From Dasyornis broadbenti (lineage: Eukaryota; Chordata; Aves; Passeriformes; Dasyornithidae): 64,000 nt of DNA. The stretch spans positions 625,247 through 689,246 of the forward strand of contig VZRN01001859.1 in the NCBI GenBank assembly GCA_013397935.1, read 5' to 3'. The notes under the pieces are model-generated. The model was not told the origin of the DNA and ran no database searches. It saw only the letters and a list, made by a program, of their open reading frames with translations. Positions 23,901-38,700 of this stretch are shown here, piece by piece. How positions within the stretch are numbered: position 1 is the stretch's first letter; every line of letters starts with the position of its first letter. The translations under genes were made by a program, and so were the position numbers.

Positions 23901-26900
23901 GTGAGACTGATCTAATAAAACAAGAATGCGCACACACCCACCTAAGAAGTAACCATTATTCATGCTTTGTGGAAAAAGGTAGAGTTCCAGGTCTGCAGTT
24001 CTTGCTCACAGCTACATTATGTAAGGAATTATATCAGTGTAATTTATGAAAATGTACAGTTGTGCCAGCTGGAGAACATGGAGTCAATCCTGTCTGATGT
24101 TGCACGTCAGCAAGAATTATTGAACAAGGAACTAACCACTGTTGCAATGAAGCAGTGAGCAAAGTTAAAGGAACAGAGAAGGCTTATTTTATGAAATGCC
24201 CAGACATAAACAGCACCAAAAAAGGACTCAAAGTATACATTTGTGTGTGATTATAGCTGTGACCACAAAACTATTGCAGTGCTTTGGTTGTGGCCCTCTT
24301 CCAAAAGAACTTGCTATATCAGAGCAACATGCCTAATGCATTTTTTGCATGAATATAATAAAAACAGGGTGTGATTTGACCAAATGCACTGACATAACCA
24401 CTGCATACATTTATGTGAATCTGTCAAATGGGAAGAATGTTACATAAGAGCACTCTATTTCTTACAGCTCCCTGAATAAATAATGTACATAAGCCTCCTC
24501 AGAAACAAAGTCAATAACAAGCTGTCTTGTTACATGTACTTTTGTGTGACTTCTGGTTAACTCAAAAGCCCCAAATATGAGATACAGAGCTCTGGAATAT
24601 GGTGTGGGTTTGCAATACTCTCTGGGGAACCTTTATCTGCATATGGGGTCTTTTTTAATATGTGACAGTTTTATATCAAGGATAATGATCTTTATATAAT
24701 AAGTAATCTAAATACAGTCAAACTCATCATGACCGAACATGGTTTATTTGGTAGAACTGTTTCATAGATCAAATTTTAGATATCTTTTTAGTGGTTGCAT
24801 TAAAAAGGATATTTTTGCTGTTTTCTGGCATATAATTTATCTGTCGCTTAAAGTGGAAGGCATGTCACTGGTTTTTCTGTTGACACATGCTACAGTCTGT
24901 TGGGAGTGTCATAGCCAAGAAAACCACCTTGTGATATTCTTTTCACTTTGCACAGACATGCCAAGAAATACTGCCTTGCTGCATTACCAACCTAGAAAAC
25001 ATAGGGAAATTCCAGGTAGTGACTAGAGAGGCAGCTAATACATTGTTACTACTCTCACTAGTAAATTAAGAATCCTTAGAAATTTCTGTTCAGTGCAGTT
25101 GTTGAAAACATATATGCTGATTAAGGGTCTTAATGCCACTAGTTTTAGTCAAAGACAAGTTTTTCTCCTATCATCTTTACAATTGCTATTTAGGTTTATG
25201 CCAAGTCCTTTAAAATATTGGCTGAAAAGACAAGCCAATTTAGCCATCAGAAGAAGACATATGGTAGATAAAAATGGGTAAACAAAATCTCAAGCTTGGT
25301 TCAGAGTATGTGTTAAAAACTGACATAATGGCCAGCAGCAGAGGGGAAGAAAAGGCGAGGAAACAGCCCATGCCAAGTTTTGAAAAGCAACTATTTGAAA
25401 ACACAGAAGGTAGTTGTGCATGGCATAATATCCATTTACCTGGGGAGATATTTCATTTTCTTTTAAAATAGGACTTTTTTTCATTTTTCAGCTTATTATC
25501 AGTCTGTATATGTTGTGTGCACACAATAATAATTTTTTTTTGTATAATTTTTTTAGTTGCCCAAACATTAAAATGTGTCTTTTCAGATAGTTAGATGGAC
25601 ATCCAGCTACTAGGAAATGTTAATCATAGTATTCATCTGTTCATGATACTTCTTCATGTACATGCAGAGTAAGAGAGTATCACAGTCAAATATGAATTTA
25701 CAAGTTTAATGATTGATGGGAATTCTGCTTTCATACTGACATTACAGTCAATGATAATGTGTGTACATATCTGAAAGAAGAGATGATTCCCTGGGTGTTA
25801 ATATAGAAGATCAAGTAAAAATCTGTCATTTCTAGTTAAATGGAAAAAATTAATGAAGAGTATTTAGTGATAATATGAAAGAGAGAATATGAGGTTTTTC
25901 ATACTTGATTCCCCACCCTTGAACCTTCAGATTTCAAAGCATATGCAATTGGCAAAGCTACTTTTAGCCAAAAAATCATACTGAGATGTTTTCAGAACAG
26001 GTGCATATTTCCATCTTTAACCTTACTGCCTACTGCACTAAGTAAAAAATGGGGACCTGATGTCCCTGGTGAACTGCTGAAGGATCCTTCAGAGAAGTTC
26101 TCATGCTTCCATTGAATTTCTGTGCAATTCACATAGTTCCTCTGTCAGGGTCATAGTCCAAACTACAGACAAGTTAAAGTGAATGATAGAAGAAGAGATC
26201 AGATTGAGGATTTAATGACTGACAGAGAAAGCTACTCCTAAGTCTTCTGGGTCATGGTTCAAATACCATAAAAATATTTGGAAAGGCTTGCAATGCTTCT
26301 GATGGACTTTGAGTTAGATCTCTGTTATGCATAGAAGTGCTCTTACCTTGGTTTTTACATTTGCTTGAGAAATTTCTGTCTGTGCCTCTGTTTCTCTGTC
26401 TGAAATAGGGGAAAAGATGTTTATCTGCATTACCAGCACATAGTGTTTGAAGGGTGCAGTAAAATAGAGTGGTGGGATTAAAAATGCTTTATGTAAAAAG
26501 TCTTTTGTACTTAAAAATCCTGTATTATGGATCCCTTGTACAAATAAATTATCTGCTTTACCTTTCTCATTGTGAAGTTAATGCATTTTCTTAACCTTAT
26601 ACCTGTTTGTTTTGCTAGAGAAAGCAGAAGCTATTCTGCTTCTGTATTCTTCCTCAATGCAGAATTTGAGTTGAAGGATTACATTTATTGTACCTGAGTA
26701 GGGGAAAAAAATCCACACCACCAAACAATACAGATATTATAAAAAAACTCATAAATTTGTGTCAGTCTCTGCTTCCCAGGTCTTAATCGAGGATTTCTCA
26801 TCTTCATTCATTGTCAGCTTTTCCAGAGCAGATTGAGATAAATGTCTTTTATCACCCAACAATTGCAGGTGCACATTCCACTTGGAGGAGGTGGTGGTGC

Positions 26901-29354
26901 CTGTGTTAGATAGACGAGTATAAAGGGCTAAAATTTTCCCCTATAGAGAGAATAGGCTATAAAAGCAAGCAAGAATTTATGCTCTGTCTTTGTGTATCTG
27001 TGCAATGCTGTGTCCCGGCATATGCCTATGCACTTCCACTCGTGGGCCTTCCCTCCTTTCCTTAGGGTGAATGTGGTATCCAGAGAATTCTCTTCAAGAG
27101 GTGTGCTCAGTTAGGACAGCATAACCAAAATCCTCCTGGTTGATGGCATGGTTCAAGTGAGGCTACAGGTTTCTAGTGGCAGCAGTAAGGAGCATGTGGT
27201 AGTAAAAAATACCTGGGAAATGGGGAGATCCTTCCAACTGCTTCATGAAGGAGTAGCGTAGTGGTGGCCTGCGGGGGAGCACTCTGAGCAGCTGGAGGGC
27301 TGTATGAAATCTGTCCTGGTAATGCTCAGACTCATTCCTGATGCCTGGAGACGTTGTCTTGCAGTGTCTTTTCACTTAGCTCTTCATACATATATAAGGA
27401 GGAAGTAAACAGTACTCTCAGGTCTAGGGAAATCAGTTGCATTTCATTAGTTCTAGAGTCCATGATTTTAGATTTTCTCTTGATGGTAGCATTTCCCTGG
27501 ACCCCAGAAAAGTGTAATAAGCAGCATGCGTTGAATGTTGTCCTTCTTTGATTTAGCTTTTTTAAAACTGAGATAACACAAGTTTTACAGTGGATGAGGA
27601 TGGAGAGGCATTTTACGTCTTTGCTTCCTTTTAGTTTAACTGAAGAATTTTCGGCCTCTGTCCATAGCAGAGCTTTTACTTTGTCATCAGAATCATTTAT
27701 TTATTGTCTCGGTTGTTGGGAGGTATTTGTGCACTGAGCCAGATTGTTGTCTATTTTGCCACTGGCTTTTTTCCTGGCGTGAATAAAGATACTTTTGTGA
27801 AGATTTTATATCTTGCATGGTGAGACCTGTACCATTCTTTACTCCTTGTATGTTTTGACAAGCCCACTAAACCATCCACACTCCTGGCTGGAGGAGCAGT
27901 CCAGTAGCAGGAATTGAAAACAGCCACAGACTCATTTGCAAAGACTGGACATAAGCAGAGTGCCAAGTGGAAAGTTTGTTTTGCTAGAATTGTATCTGGA
28001 TGTAGCAGCAGCACAGAGGCAAATTTTGGCTAGTGTTCCTGCCAGATAGAGATTGATGTGATTTGCACTACTTTAGTCATTCTAAACGTAACCTGGCCAG
28101 CAAGTTGTGTGCCATGTCTTGAATGGGTGAAAATTCTCATTATGTGCTGTTGAGCTTGTGTTGGCTACTAGTAGTTTGTTCTGTTCTGTGCCAATTTATG
28201 CTTATCAAGTATTAAAGTACTGCCTTGACTTGGGATAGTTCAAGGATTCTTTGTGAGATGTAATTTCATAGCAATGTAAAAGACCTGGGGTTTGTTCCAA
28301 AACATACACATCAACTGGAACCAACTAGAACCAGCTAAAAATTTTCTACTGGCATTTCTAATAGAGATTCTGTCATTTTTAGAAGTTTTTAAGCATATTT
28401 TCATGACTTTTTGAAGACTCCTGTGTTGGTTACTTAGTTGGTGATTTCTTTGTTAACATGTTAGCATGTGCAAGCATTTATACTCCTGGCATCCTTATTT
28501 TACCATTTGCCTCTGTGGAGGAAAAGCTTTTTAAAATACACCAGTGAAATGTTAACTAAGAGTAAGATGATCATATTTTAAGGTTATAATTTCTGGTTCT
28601 CAGTGACTGCTTACTTGGGATGAAATTGTCAGTGGGATGTTTTAATTCTACCCATCCATGTTGGCTGGTCTGAGAGCTCCATTTTGTGCAAAATGGCATT
28701 TTTAATTTGCAATTAAAAAATCCCCCAACCTTCTGTAAGTTTGACTACATGCCCACCCCTCTCTTTCTGCATTCAGAGGAACCTGTCATCCTCCTGTGGG
28801 GGATTTCTTACAAATTAAAGAAAGAAGAATTGGTCTGTAGAGATTTCACTGTAAATACAGGAAGAGAAATTATCTTATAACATTAGCGCTGTTAACTATA
28901 CTATTCAAAGCTATTCAGATCACCTTGTTCTTTTGTTTGCAGGCATTCTTATTTCCAAAGTACTTCTACCTCTAATGATACCTTAAGAGAGCCAGATTAG
29001 TTAGATTAGAAGCACAACTCCTCCCATTTCAGACTGCAAACACAAAATTGAGCTTGTAAACATACATATTTGGCCTTTTGAATATCTGGTCCTAAATGTT
29101 TCATGGCCCTTATGCAAGGCACCCTTATAATGGAATTACAGAGAAAGGATAACATGTTATTGTGTTGTCTTCTGTAGGGTTCATAATAATTCTTATCATG
29201 TATTTCCAGAAGACGTTATTTTATTTTATTCTTGGCATTACAGACAAGCCTTTTATGTATTTAGTCTTGAAGGGCTCCTTGTGTAAGAGATACTTGCTCA
29301 AACAAGGGCTGTTCAAATGGGTAAAGACAAATCACTTGGGGCTTATTTCTGACA

Positions 29355-29710
29355 CTTCGGCACAATGCTGTGCAAGAAGAAGAAAACGGAAGTGGAAATA
29401 GCTTTTCATGGAAACTCAGAGCCGTGGTGGCATTTGGGCCTGTCCAAGTGCTGTCTTTACTTGCCAGCACCTGAGTCGAAGGAGCAGCAAAACCACCTGT
29501 GCCTCTTCCAACCCATCTTTGTCACCCTGTGCACGGGCCCAGAGGGAAAAAGAGCAATGCCTGTGCCTCTCCAAGTGCCGGGGCTGTGATCCTGCCTTGT
29601 CCCGCGTGGTGTCTTTACGCCCACCTCCCATGCTCTGTGGCCATGCAATACTCACAGCAGGCAGCCATGAAAAAGAGCACGAGGTGCCAGGCCTGCACAG
29701 CCCCCGGTGA
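29355..29710. other. Isolated GC-rich block with CpGs
   Basis: About 350 bp clearly richer in GC than the surroundings, with about ten CpG dinucleotides where neighbouring intron has very few. Several overlapping open frames on both strands result from the composition, and none resembles a known protein. It could be an orphan CpG-bearing regulatory element or an old unrecognised insertion. Confidence 0.5.
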
Positions 29711-32700
29711 ATGAGGCTGTGTGTGGTGGCCAAGGAGGGGACTGCTCACGTGCTCTGCTTAACACAGGAAGCCTTTAGCATGACGGCAGTAATGTTGCAG
29801 AGGAACCTGTGAGACTGAGCGTTGGACTTAATGTGAAATTTGCTGAATATCATGAATAAACTGTTCAGTGTTCAATGGGTATTAATTAAAAGCATGTGTG
29901 AAAGTAAAAACATTCTGTAGTTGCATATTGATGGGTCTGAGCTGTAGTTAAGCTACTTAAGTAGTAACTAGCAGTAGTGTATATAATACAGTAAAAGATT
30001 TGCATAACATAAACATTGTGAGTATCAGGTTGTGGCCCATATACTTCCTGTGATATTATCATTGCTAATCTTATGGCTTAGCGCTGCATGCCTGACAAGC
30101 TACTTATACATTATAATAAACTGTTATTACACAGGCACCCGTGCAGAGTAACCATAGTTACACACACAGTACACTTCTTTTGGTTAAAGTAAACACAAAT
30201 ATAATCATTGGGGTCAGTACTGGAGCTTTGTAGGTTAAGAGTTTGCTGCCAGCAGTGAATAAAAGGAATGTATCCAGCAGTTCAAAGTAAAATTCACTCA
30301 CCCTTTTATGAAGATTGAAACATGCTATTAAAGTAAATCATTACAGTGATTTGTTTTATTTTTGTCTTTGTGATATGATTACTTTGAGTCATCACCATTT
30401 TTGTTGGAGAACCTGAAAAAAAATCTTTAGTACCAGCCTCATCATCTCAGTAGAGTAGCTTGACAGTCCATTCTAATGCATTTTAACCAACTTATAAATC
30501 ATTTTCTGGAGGCTAATGATTTATTACTGCTGTAATGAACTTCAGAGGCATCAATACATTAGTATCCACTTTGAAAAAAAGCCATTGTCAAGTCCTATTG
30601 GAATGATGATCAGTTTACCATTGTTATTAATGACCCTGATCAACTCTTTGAATCTATGGATAACCCTGTTAGATGACAGAGGTCTTCCATTTGGGCAAAA
30701 ATCAATGTATATGTAAAATAAAATTATGTGGCTTTCTGGACCTTTTATCAGTGCCTGTGTTCCCATTGTCTGCAAAGATTCAGAACTACTTGTAATTTCA
30801 CTAGAGCTGGGGTGGTTCAAGAATAGGAATCCCTGGAAATATTTTATATTCAAAGTTAGGCAGTGTCACAGTTCTAGGAGAGACTGCTTGTTGGTTTTTT
30901 CCCCTAAACACTTTCCAGGTGTGGATATGCACTGGCTACTTAATACGTGTGATGTCTCAAATAGAATTCTTATTGCTGTGTCCTTTATTTCATTTCTGTG
31001 ATAGAAGGAGTCTATAATACAGGGAAGTATATGTTACAGACTGTACCAAGTACTGGTTCTCAAGTTTCTGAAGTATAATACTTTTTCCCTTTCTTTCTGA
31101 AATATAAAATAGACATCAGTGGCTTGACCAAAATAGTAATTACCATGTTAGGTTTTTTTTTTCAGTGTTCAGAGATGTCAGAAATTTGACCTTTGAGGCT
31201 TTTAAATCTGACCTTGTTACTTCTTTCTATTCATTAAGCTACAACCTTTGCTCTCTTGTCATAAAAGATAAATGAAGATTCACACAATCTTTATTTAAGA
31301 GAAGATTTATTGTTTACATTAGTGTAGATTAAGTAGGAGCAAACCAATTATTTATTGTGCCAATCATGTCTTCTTGAACTTTTAGTTAGTTATCACAGTT
31401 CTATAATTACCATTTCCAAATGTTTATTGCAAACTGAAAGCATAAATAGATTTTTTAAATGTCTTTGAAGATGTTATTTTGTATGAATAACTGGAAGATT
31501 GTTTCTAAACTCTCATGTAATAATCTAGAAAAAGAAATTATATTTCAAAATTAAAGAAATTAAATGTAGTTTTGACACACATAACATTGTCTTAAAATTT
31601 TTCTTTTGCTCAGAATTTTCTGTTGCCAGAGAAGTACATTTGTTGACAAATTAAAAACTAGGGAAATTTAATCAACTTAGAAATTGTTCAAATTCATCTT
31701 TTTGCTTATATAGCTTTTGATGAAGAAATGGATAGACAAGACCATACTGGTGAGAATTTGTACACTGAGGTAGAAACCTGGGGTTTGTTACGGGGTTTGG
31801 TTTCACTTTCAGTTTTGTTAATGTATCCATCTGAAAAGAATTTACTTGAAATTGCAAATTTAGTACTGAATTATAAATAAACCTATAGGTTCACTAAGTG
31901 ACAGGAAGAAAAGAGGCAAGAATACCCTCCAGCATGTGTGCTATCATATCCCCTGAGGTCTGGCTGAATCCAACATAAATGTTTTTCCAGACGTCTCAAG
32001 GGAAGGATATATTGCACCCCCAGGAGCGATCACCTCTCTCCTTGCTTCAAGCATGACAATGCCAGAGGCAGACACGGTACTTCTGGAAATGTGGGAAGAA
32101 TCTTGTCCTTCCACCATTCATGTGGACCATGACCTGTAGTTGCTCACTTTCACTGTGGAGCTTGGTGGTAATCAGATGATAGCTTCGCTTCTAGCATCTC
32201 ATGTGTGCTGTAATGTGTGAAACACATGCGAAACACTATCTTCCAAAGAGGCAGGAAAATCAGCTTTGGACATAAAAGATGGTGAAAATGGTGATGTTTC
32301 TAAACAGAATTCTGGAGATGAGCACCAGTGGCAGCAGCGTGGAGTCCAAAACACGAGGCTTCATTTTGCAGAATATTTTAGACTAATATTAAAGCTAAGC
32401 AAAACCATATACAACAGTGGAAATCAATGTGTACATTTAAATGTGCGTTATGTTGGGGGATCATCCTGATATGTTGTAGCATAGCAGTTCATACATTTCT
32501 GATCCTGACTTTTTGAGGCCTTGGGAGCCAAAGTATAGCTTAGCTCCTTGATTCATATGCAGTTCAGTGAGGCTTTGCTTCTTAAGCATGTCAGATGAGA
32601 TCAAGCTTTGCAAATGCTCACAAGTTAACTAGCCAGACCTGCCATCTCAGAGCTACCCTGGAAAATAACCCAAAGCCATGTGTCATGTATCCACACCTCT

Positions 32701-35700
32701 GAGAAGGACACATGGATAGATTGTTCAGGTCAGCCTGCACACTGCAATTTGGGAGGAACAAATTAGGTAACAGTGGGATAGCAATTAGGAATAGCTGCTT
32801 CATTCAGCAGTTTTTAGAAGGCTAAGTAGCGTGGCATTCATTTCAGTGAACATCTGCTACATAAATTAAATAGTTTCCAGGAGTTATCACAGAAATTGAA
32901 AGCTGTGTTCTAATTCCACTTATTTTATTTTACTGTTAGTCCTCATGTAAGTGGGAGCTAAACTGTACAAAATTCTCTCTTTAAAATGCGCACCTATATC
33001 ATACCTGCCGAATTTTTCATTAAAGTCAGGGTTTAATTTAGTCATTAAACTTTTTATTAAACATATTTTTCCTTACATTTAGAACAGGATATAGTTGAAT
33101 CATCTCTCATCTAGCGATCAGTATATATTATTCTATCCATAACTTGTTTTTAAATACTCTCTTGTATTGATGTTCTCCCTAATTTAATTACATTAAGTAC
33201 TGAAACATATTGATTTCTCCCATGGGAAAACACTGTAACTCTGTTGTTACAAGAACTGAATTCATAGACTGTAGATTTAAAGTACTTGTTCTGCTTCTTT
33301 AAAAAAATGCTTTTATTTTTCTGTGTGGGAGAGCACTTTGCATTTCACCAATATGGTTAGGAACACAAGATGTCCACAAGATAGTGTGCAAATAACTCAT
33401 TAAGATTGGTATTTCTAAATATATAAGTAACTATAGCCCTGGTTTAGATCCTGTCAATGTCAAAAGAAAAAAAAAACTGTTTTTTCTGTCCCTAAATCAG
33501 AATCTATATGTTAAAAGCTATCACAGACTATTCTAAAGCACTATTCTCAGATGCAGGGATACCTGATTTCATCTTTTTTTGCAGATTCTATAAGTTCCTT
33601 CCAGGGGAAGAGGAGGATTTCCTGTTGTACTTTCTACAATATTAATTACAGCATCTGGATTTGCTAGAGGCAGTAACAGAAAGATGTCTCTTGTTTAATG
33701 GTTGACAGTAAAACCAGAACATTTTCTTTAAAGTCAGCAAAGATGTTCACAGTAGTTGCCAGCCATAGTGGTCCAGTCAGACTTTAAAGATTATCACAAG
33801 TGACAACCACTGAGTAAGTATAGAAATTGGATATAACTCTGCAATAAAGGGATGCTCTGATGATTCAGAATTTTAATCTACATATTCTAAAATTTCAGTC
33901 TTAGAAGGTTGCCATAATATTAATGTTAATAAATGAGAATGGAATGAGGTGTAGGGGGAAAAAAGCATTAAAAGCAAAATAATTAGAAAATGAGATAATC
34001 TGAAAAGTGTGGCTTATATGGTGACACAACTACTCACCTGTATTTCAGCTGGGCAAATGAAAATTATCCCAGCTATTTATTCATGAAAATTAATTTTAAC
34101 ACCTTGTAGTGTTCTTGTTTGGCCTTTGAGCATGTTGTTTTTGCTAGTCCTGAAATTGCAGAATTAATTTCAAGCTGAAAAGAATTGAGCATCACATTGA
34201 TATCATTCAAAAGTACTTCTAGTGTGTTCACTTTACTAACATTGTTTGCAAACATATCAAGAATAATCAGTTACAAATCTGCTATCTTTTTCTAAAATTA
34301 AGAAAAGCATTTTGGATGCAAGGACAGCTTGTCAGACTCCAGACTGCAACAGATACAGAGGATTTTAGGCCTCAGTGTGGAAGGATGAAGGCACTGTTTC
34401 TTTGGTTCTTTCATAATGTTGTCTTTTTTTCTTTTTTGTTGTACTTCCTGACTAGCAGTGGTAGTTACTTACATGCAAAATATTTTTTGTTCAAACATAA
34501 GATTTAGCATCTGTTATGTTAAATACTGCAAAGTGCAGTTACTTTTCAGAACATTATAATACCACTGATACAGTATGATATGAAGCAATGCTTATCATTT
34601 ATCAGTACTTTTAAAACTACATTATTTTAGCAATACTTCTAAGAGATAGAAGTGTTACATGGTTATGAGCAGGCATTTGACAGTTTGTTTGTATATGTCA
34701 GCCCTTATTTTGTTCTGGAATGGGATTGGTTTAGGTGGCAGAGGTTGGTTATTAATCTAGAAATTATTTAAGAATTCAGTTTACCATTTCTTAGCAGAAT
34801 AAAGCCCCACTTACTATCCTCTGGTTTTGTTGACTCTACAGCGCTGGCAGAAGTAAACTTTAATAAGGTAAAAAGATTAATCGGTGTTGTCATGAGGAAC
34901 GAGTATTCTACCTATAACCATACCTGAACAATTGTTCTTAAAAACTCACTCTTCTTAAGGCAGATGTTATTTGCTCAACTTTGAGAATAAAAGAGGTCTT
35001 TTCAGGTGCCATAAAAGTCAACCATAGGATGTTCATGTGCACTGTGCAAAAGAAGTTCAGAATTTTCAAAATAAATCTCTACATTCTCTACATTTAAATA
35101 TATATATTTTTTTAAGCTTTCATTATTTTTTTTTCCTAAATATTGTAGGCATAGGAATTAAAATTCTTAAAAAATTTGCTTTATAAAAGATTAGGAGTAA
35201 TCAAATGCATGGGCTTGATTTTAAGGTTTCCATAATGGAATGTAGTTTTTATATAGAAGGCCCTTTCGGATCCTTACTTTTCTCTAATATGCATATTTTG
35301 TATTTATTTTGGTACAGTTCTCCTTAAAATCCTAGACTTTAAATGCAGTGCCAATGCATTATACACGTAACTCTTTTATTGTTAATGATCAAGGCTAACA
35401 AAAGTACCTAGGTATGTTTTTCTTTTATTCTTGTCTTCTTAAAAAGCCAAACAAACAAGCCAAGATTTTTTTTTCATTATATGGTTTTAAGTGTAGCAAC
35501 AGATGTATAATTTGTTGAAATGCCTTTCAGTTGAATGCGATATGTTTCCTTTATTCTTCAGAGGAGGGGGACACTTGTAAACTCATTCAACTGCTTATCT
35601 GCAAAACACCACTGGGACCATGTTTTGGCCTTACATTCCTGAGGAGCACGTCTGCTTTTCTCAGATGAAGAGTTAGACACTTAAAATGACAATTTCACTT

Positions 35701-38700
35701 ACTGTAAATTATGCTATACATATGTAGCTTGTGTGTCTGAAAATCATTGGGCTTCTTGACTACCAGAAAAGTTATGTTGCATATTGATACTAGGAGAAGG
35801 AAGGATAATTGAAGGAACTTGACCTCTCTAGCTACGTTACTCATATTCTCCTCTTTCAAAATGAAATGTACAAAAAGGCAAATGTATGTGCTGAAGTTGG
35901 ATTTTTTTCCATTTGTTTTTTTTCCATATGCTTCTAATTTGCTTATTCCACTGGTTGCTCATGCATCCTTCATCTTTTCTTTGTTAGTTATTAGTTGTTA
36001 GTATTCATTACCTCTAAGATCTATGTGTTAAACCTGGGAAGGTAATTATGAAAATTGCCCATGCAAATTGGGTAAAGGCACACATAAATTACCAGTTATA
36101 GACTTAGCTAGTAGTCTGCTTGCATATTTACCCCAATTGCATTCATAATTGCAGCAATTATGTGAACAGTCATGGATGCAGTTTTGCACACACGGCAGTA
36201 ACGTTTTAAAATTTCTTCGTGAAGTGACTAAAATCATTACTTTGCTGAGAAAAGTATGAGATTATAAGGTAGTTACAAAATTCATGATTAATAGTAAAGC
36301 ATGACCCTATTCTAGGTTATTAATGAAACTTAAAAGAGCTGTAGCAACATCATAGGAAGTTACACACTGGTTGAATGGTAGACTGGTGTAAAGAGCTCAT
36401 CTAATATGAAGGCAGCCAGTGGCATGAGAACAAGACAAAAGAGTACAGATATGCCTTTGTGTTATTTGGGATATTTCTCTGTCATGTCATTTTAAGATTA
36501 TGTGAATTCTAAGCTTTCTAGTTGATAACTATTCTCTTCCATAGCATGTGAGTACTTGCCCGGTCAGGGTAGCTTCCAGGGTTACCTTCTGGCAGTGTAA
36601 AAGTTTGGCATGTGGATCCCATCTTATGTTTGGGTTCATTTTATTCAATTACATTAATCTGGATTGGAACCATTAATACTTTGCAAATTAGAACCAAGGC
36701 CTCTGTCTGTCAACAGAGCTGATGTATGGGCAGCAGAAGAATTTGGGGATTTCAGAACAAGCTTGCTGTGCTCAGAAGCCTGGGAAGTGTAAGAAGCTGT
36801 GTTTGTGTTGTATGAATATTATTACCTATGATTGTCATCTTTTGTTCCAGATAACAGTAAGTTAGATAGTCCCAAACAGAAAGTAGAAGTCATATTAATA
36901 TGACTAGACTATCAACCAAGAAGAAAATGTGAAGTACATCCTAAAGGTCTCCAGATTTTCTATAAAATGAAGGAGCTATTCATCCAGACTAATGCATTCC
37001 AACACTTTAATGAGCTTGTGAGGCTATGCTGAGAAAACACCAGGGTCATTTCTTTGAAATGTCGTATTCTCTTGGACATCACCACTCTGAACACACAGTG
37101 GTTGCAGCCTTCTCTAGCTTGAAGAATTCTCTCTAAAGCCCAACTTTGCAGGTAGTTGTTAATCTGCCATGTCATCTTTGTATCCATCTCTTTCTTCACC
37201 ATGAAGACATCATTTCCAAAGCTTGAAAGTTCTTTTATTTCAGGGTGGCTTTCTTTAATGTCCTGAGCTCATGTTCTGTAAATTTTTTTATTCACTGATT
37301 TTTCCCTTGTAGATAACAATTGGTTCCTCCCTCATTTTCACTACAAAACTTTTCTGTATTGTAGTGGGTTTCATACAAAACAGGTGATTTTCTTTGAGTT
37401 TTGCTACTGTGTTACAATATGCAAAACAAGTATTATGTCACAACACTGATACCAAAGACTCCACTATGCTTCCTTGGCATTCAGGGATGAAGTTAAATCA
37501 CTGTACATATATAGTCATATAATATTGCTTTCCCAGGTGTTGGTTTCTGCTCAGTAACCAGTTGAAAGTACAAGTTTGTAAGATAAAGGGAAAAAAGGGA
37601 GTTTTCTCAGCTAAACCAAGATTACTGCTTTAGTCTAAAGATTAATGGGACAATAAGAGGCTTCATGATCAAAAAGAATAGACTGAATAATGAGTTTGAA
37701 AAATAAGTTGTGATTGCCCAAAGTATTCCTTTTCAAGAAGTTATGGGGTTTGCTTTTTTCTCTCAAGTTGTTTTGGTAAGTTGATCAGGCTCTATTAAGT
37801 AAGATATCCACATTTAGAAATATCAGACTGGGAAATAAAGATATATTCTTACACTAAAAATATAGTTCCCTGGATTATCTTCAGTTGCATACCAATATAA
37901 TGGACATTAAGCAAAATGAATTTACTAATTTTCATCTTTTGAGACTGCTGGATATCTGTTCATCTTCTACATAGTTGAAAATAAAATAATTGAGATTTTT
38001 CCTGTTTCAGAATTATAATATTGGACTTGGCAAGATGCAGATGGATAATTACACTGGAGATGTTAAATAGGTTTTAGAGACAAAATTGTAAATAATACAA
38101 TACGGAAGAATGATGGACTTATTAGCATATCATTAAATTGCTTTTTCCCTGAGAGCCAAGCATATTTTTCATAGCTTACAAAAAGTGTCTTGCCCAGCAG
38201 TAACACATGTGCTTAACATCTGCAAAACCCACAATATTTGACAATGGCATTAAGTTTATATTGCAGAGGAAATTATGACAATATAGTTACAAATATCAGT
38301 AAGTTTATCACATGATAACAAGATCATATGTATGAAAAACAATCATTTCTGAGTTAAATATTTTGAGACCTTTTGTTTCAACTTCCATTAGTTCTATCAC
38401 TCATGCTGAGAATTTACAGGGCTGCAGCATAGCAGCAGAAAAAATTGTTAAAAGATTCTTTCACTAATGTAATTTAAACAATCCAACTCATTCTTATTAG
38501 TCTAAATTACTTTTTTGGTCAAGATTTGTATTCAGTGAAAAGTAGAGTTGTGTGGGATATCGTATGGTTTTTTCAGGGTTACTGGTATAAGCCAGAAAAA
38601 ATAGGATCTTTCTCAAGGAAAATGAACTTAGTCCAGAAACTTACAAAATGCACAAACAAAACGTGGATGATTCTGGTTTTCAGGTGGCTAATGGATAATG

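Noticed and set aside
29408..29733. Set of overlapping open frames on both strands
   Set aside because: Frames open on both strands at once reflect GC richness and few stop codons, not coding.
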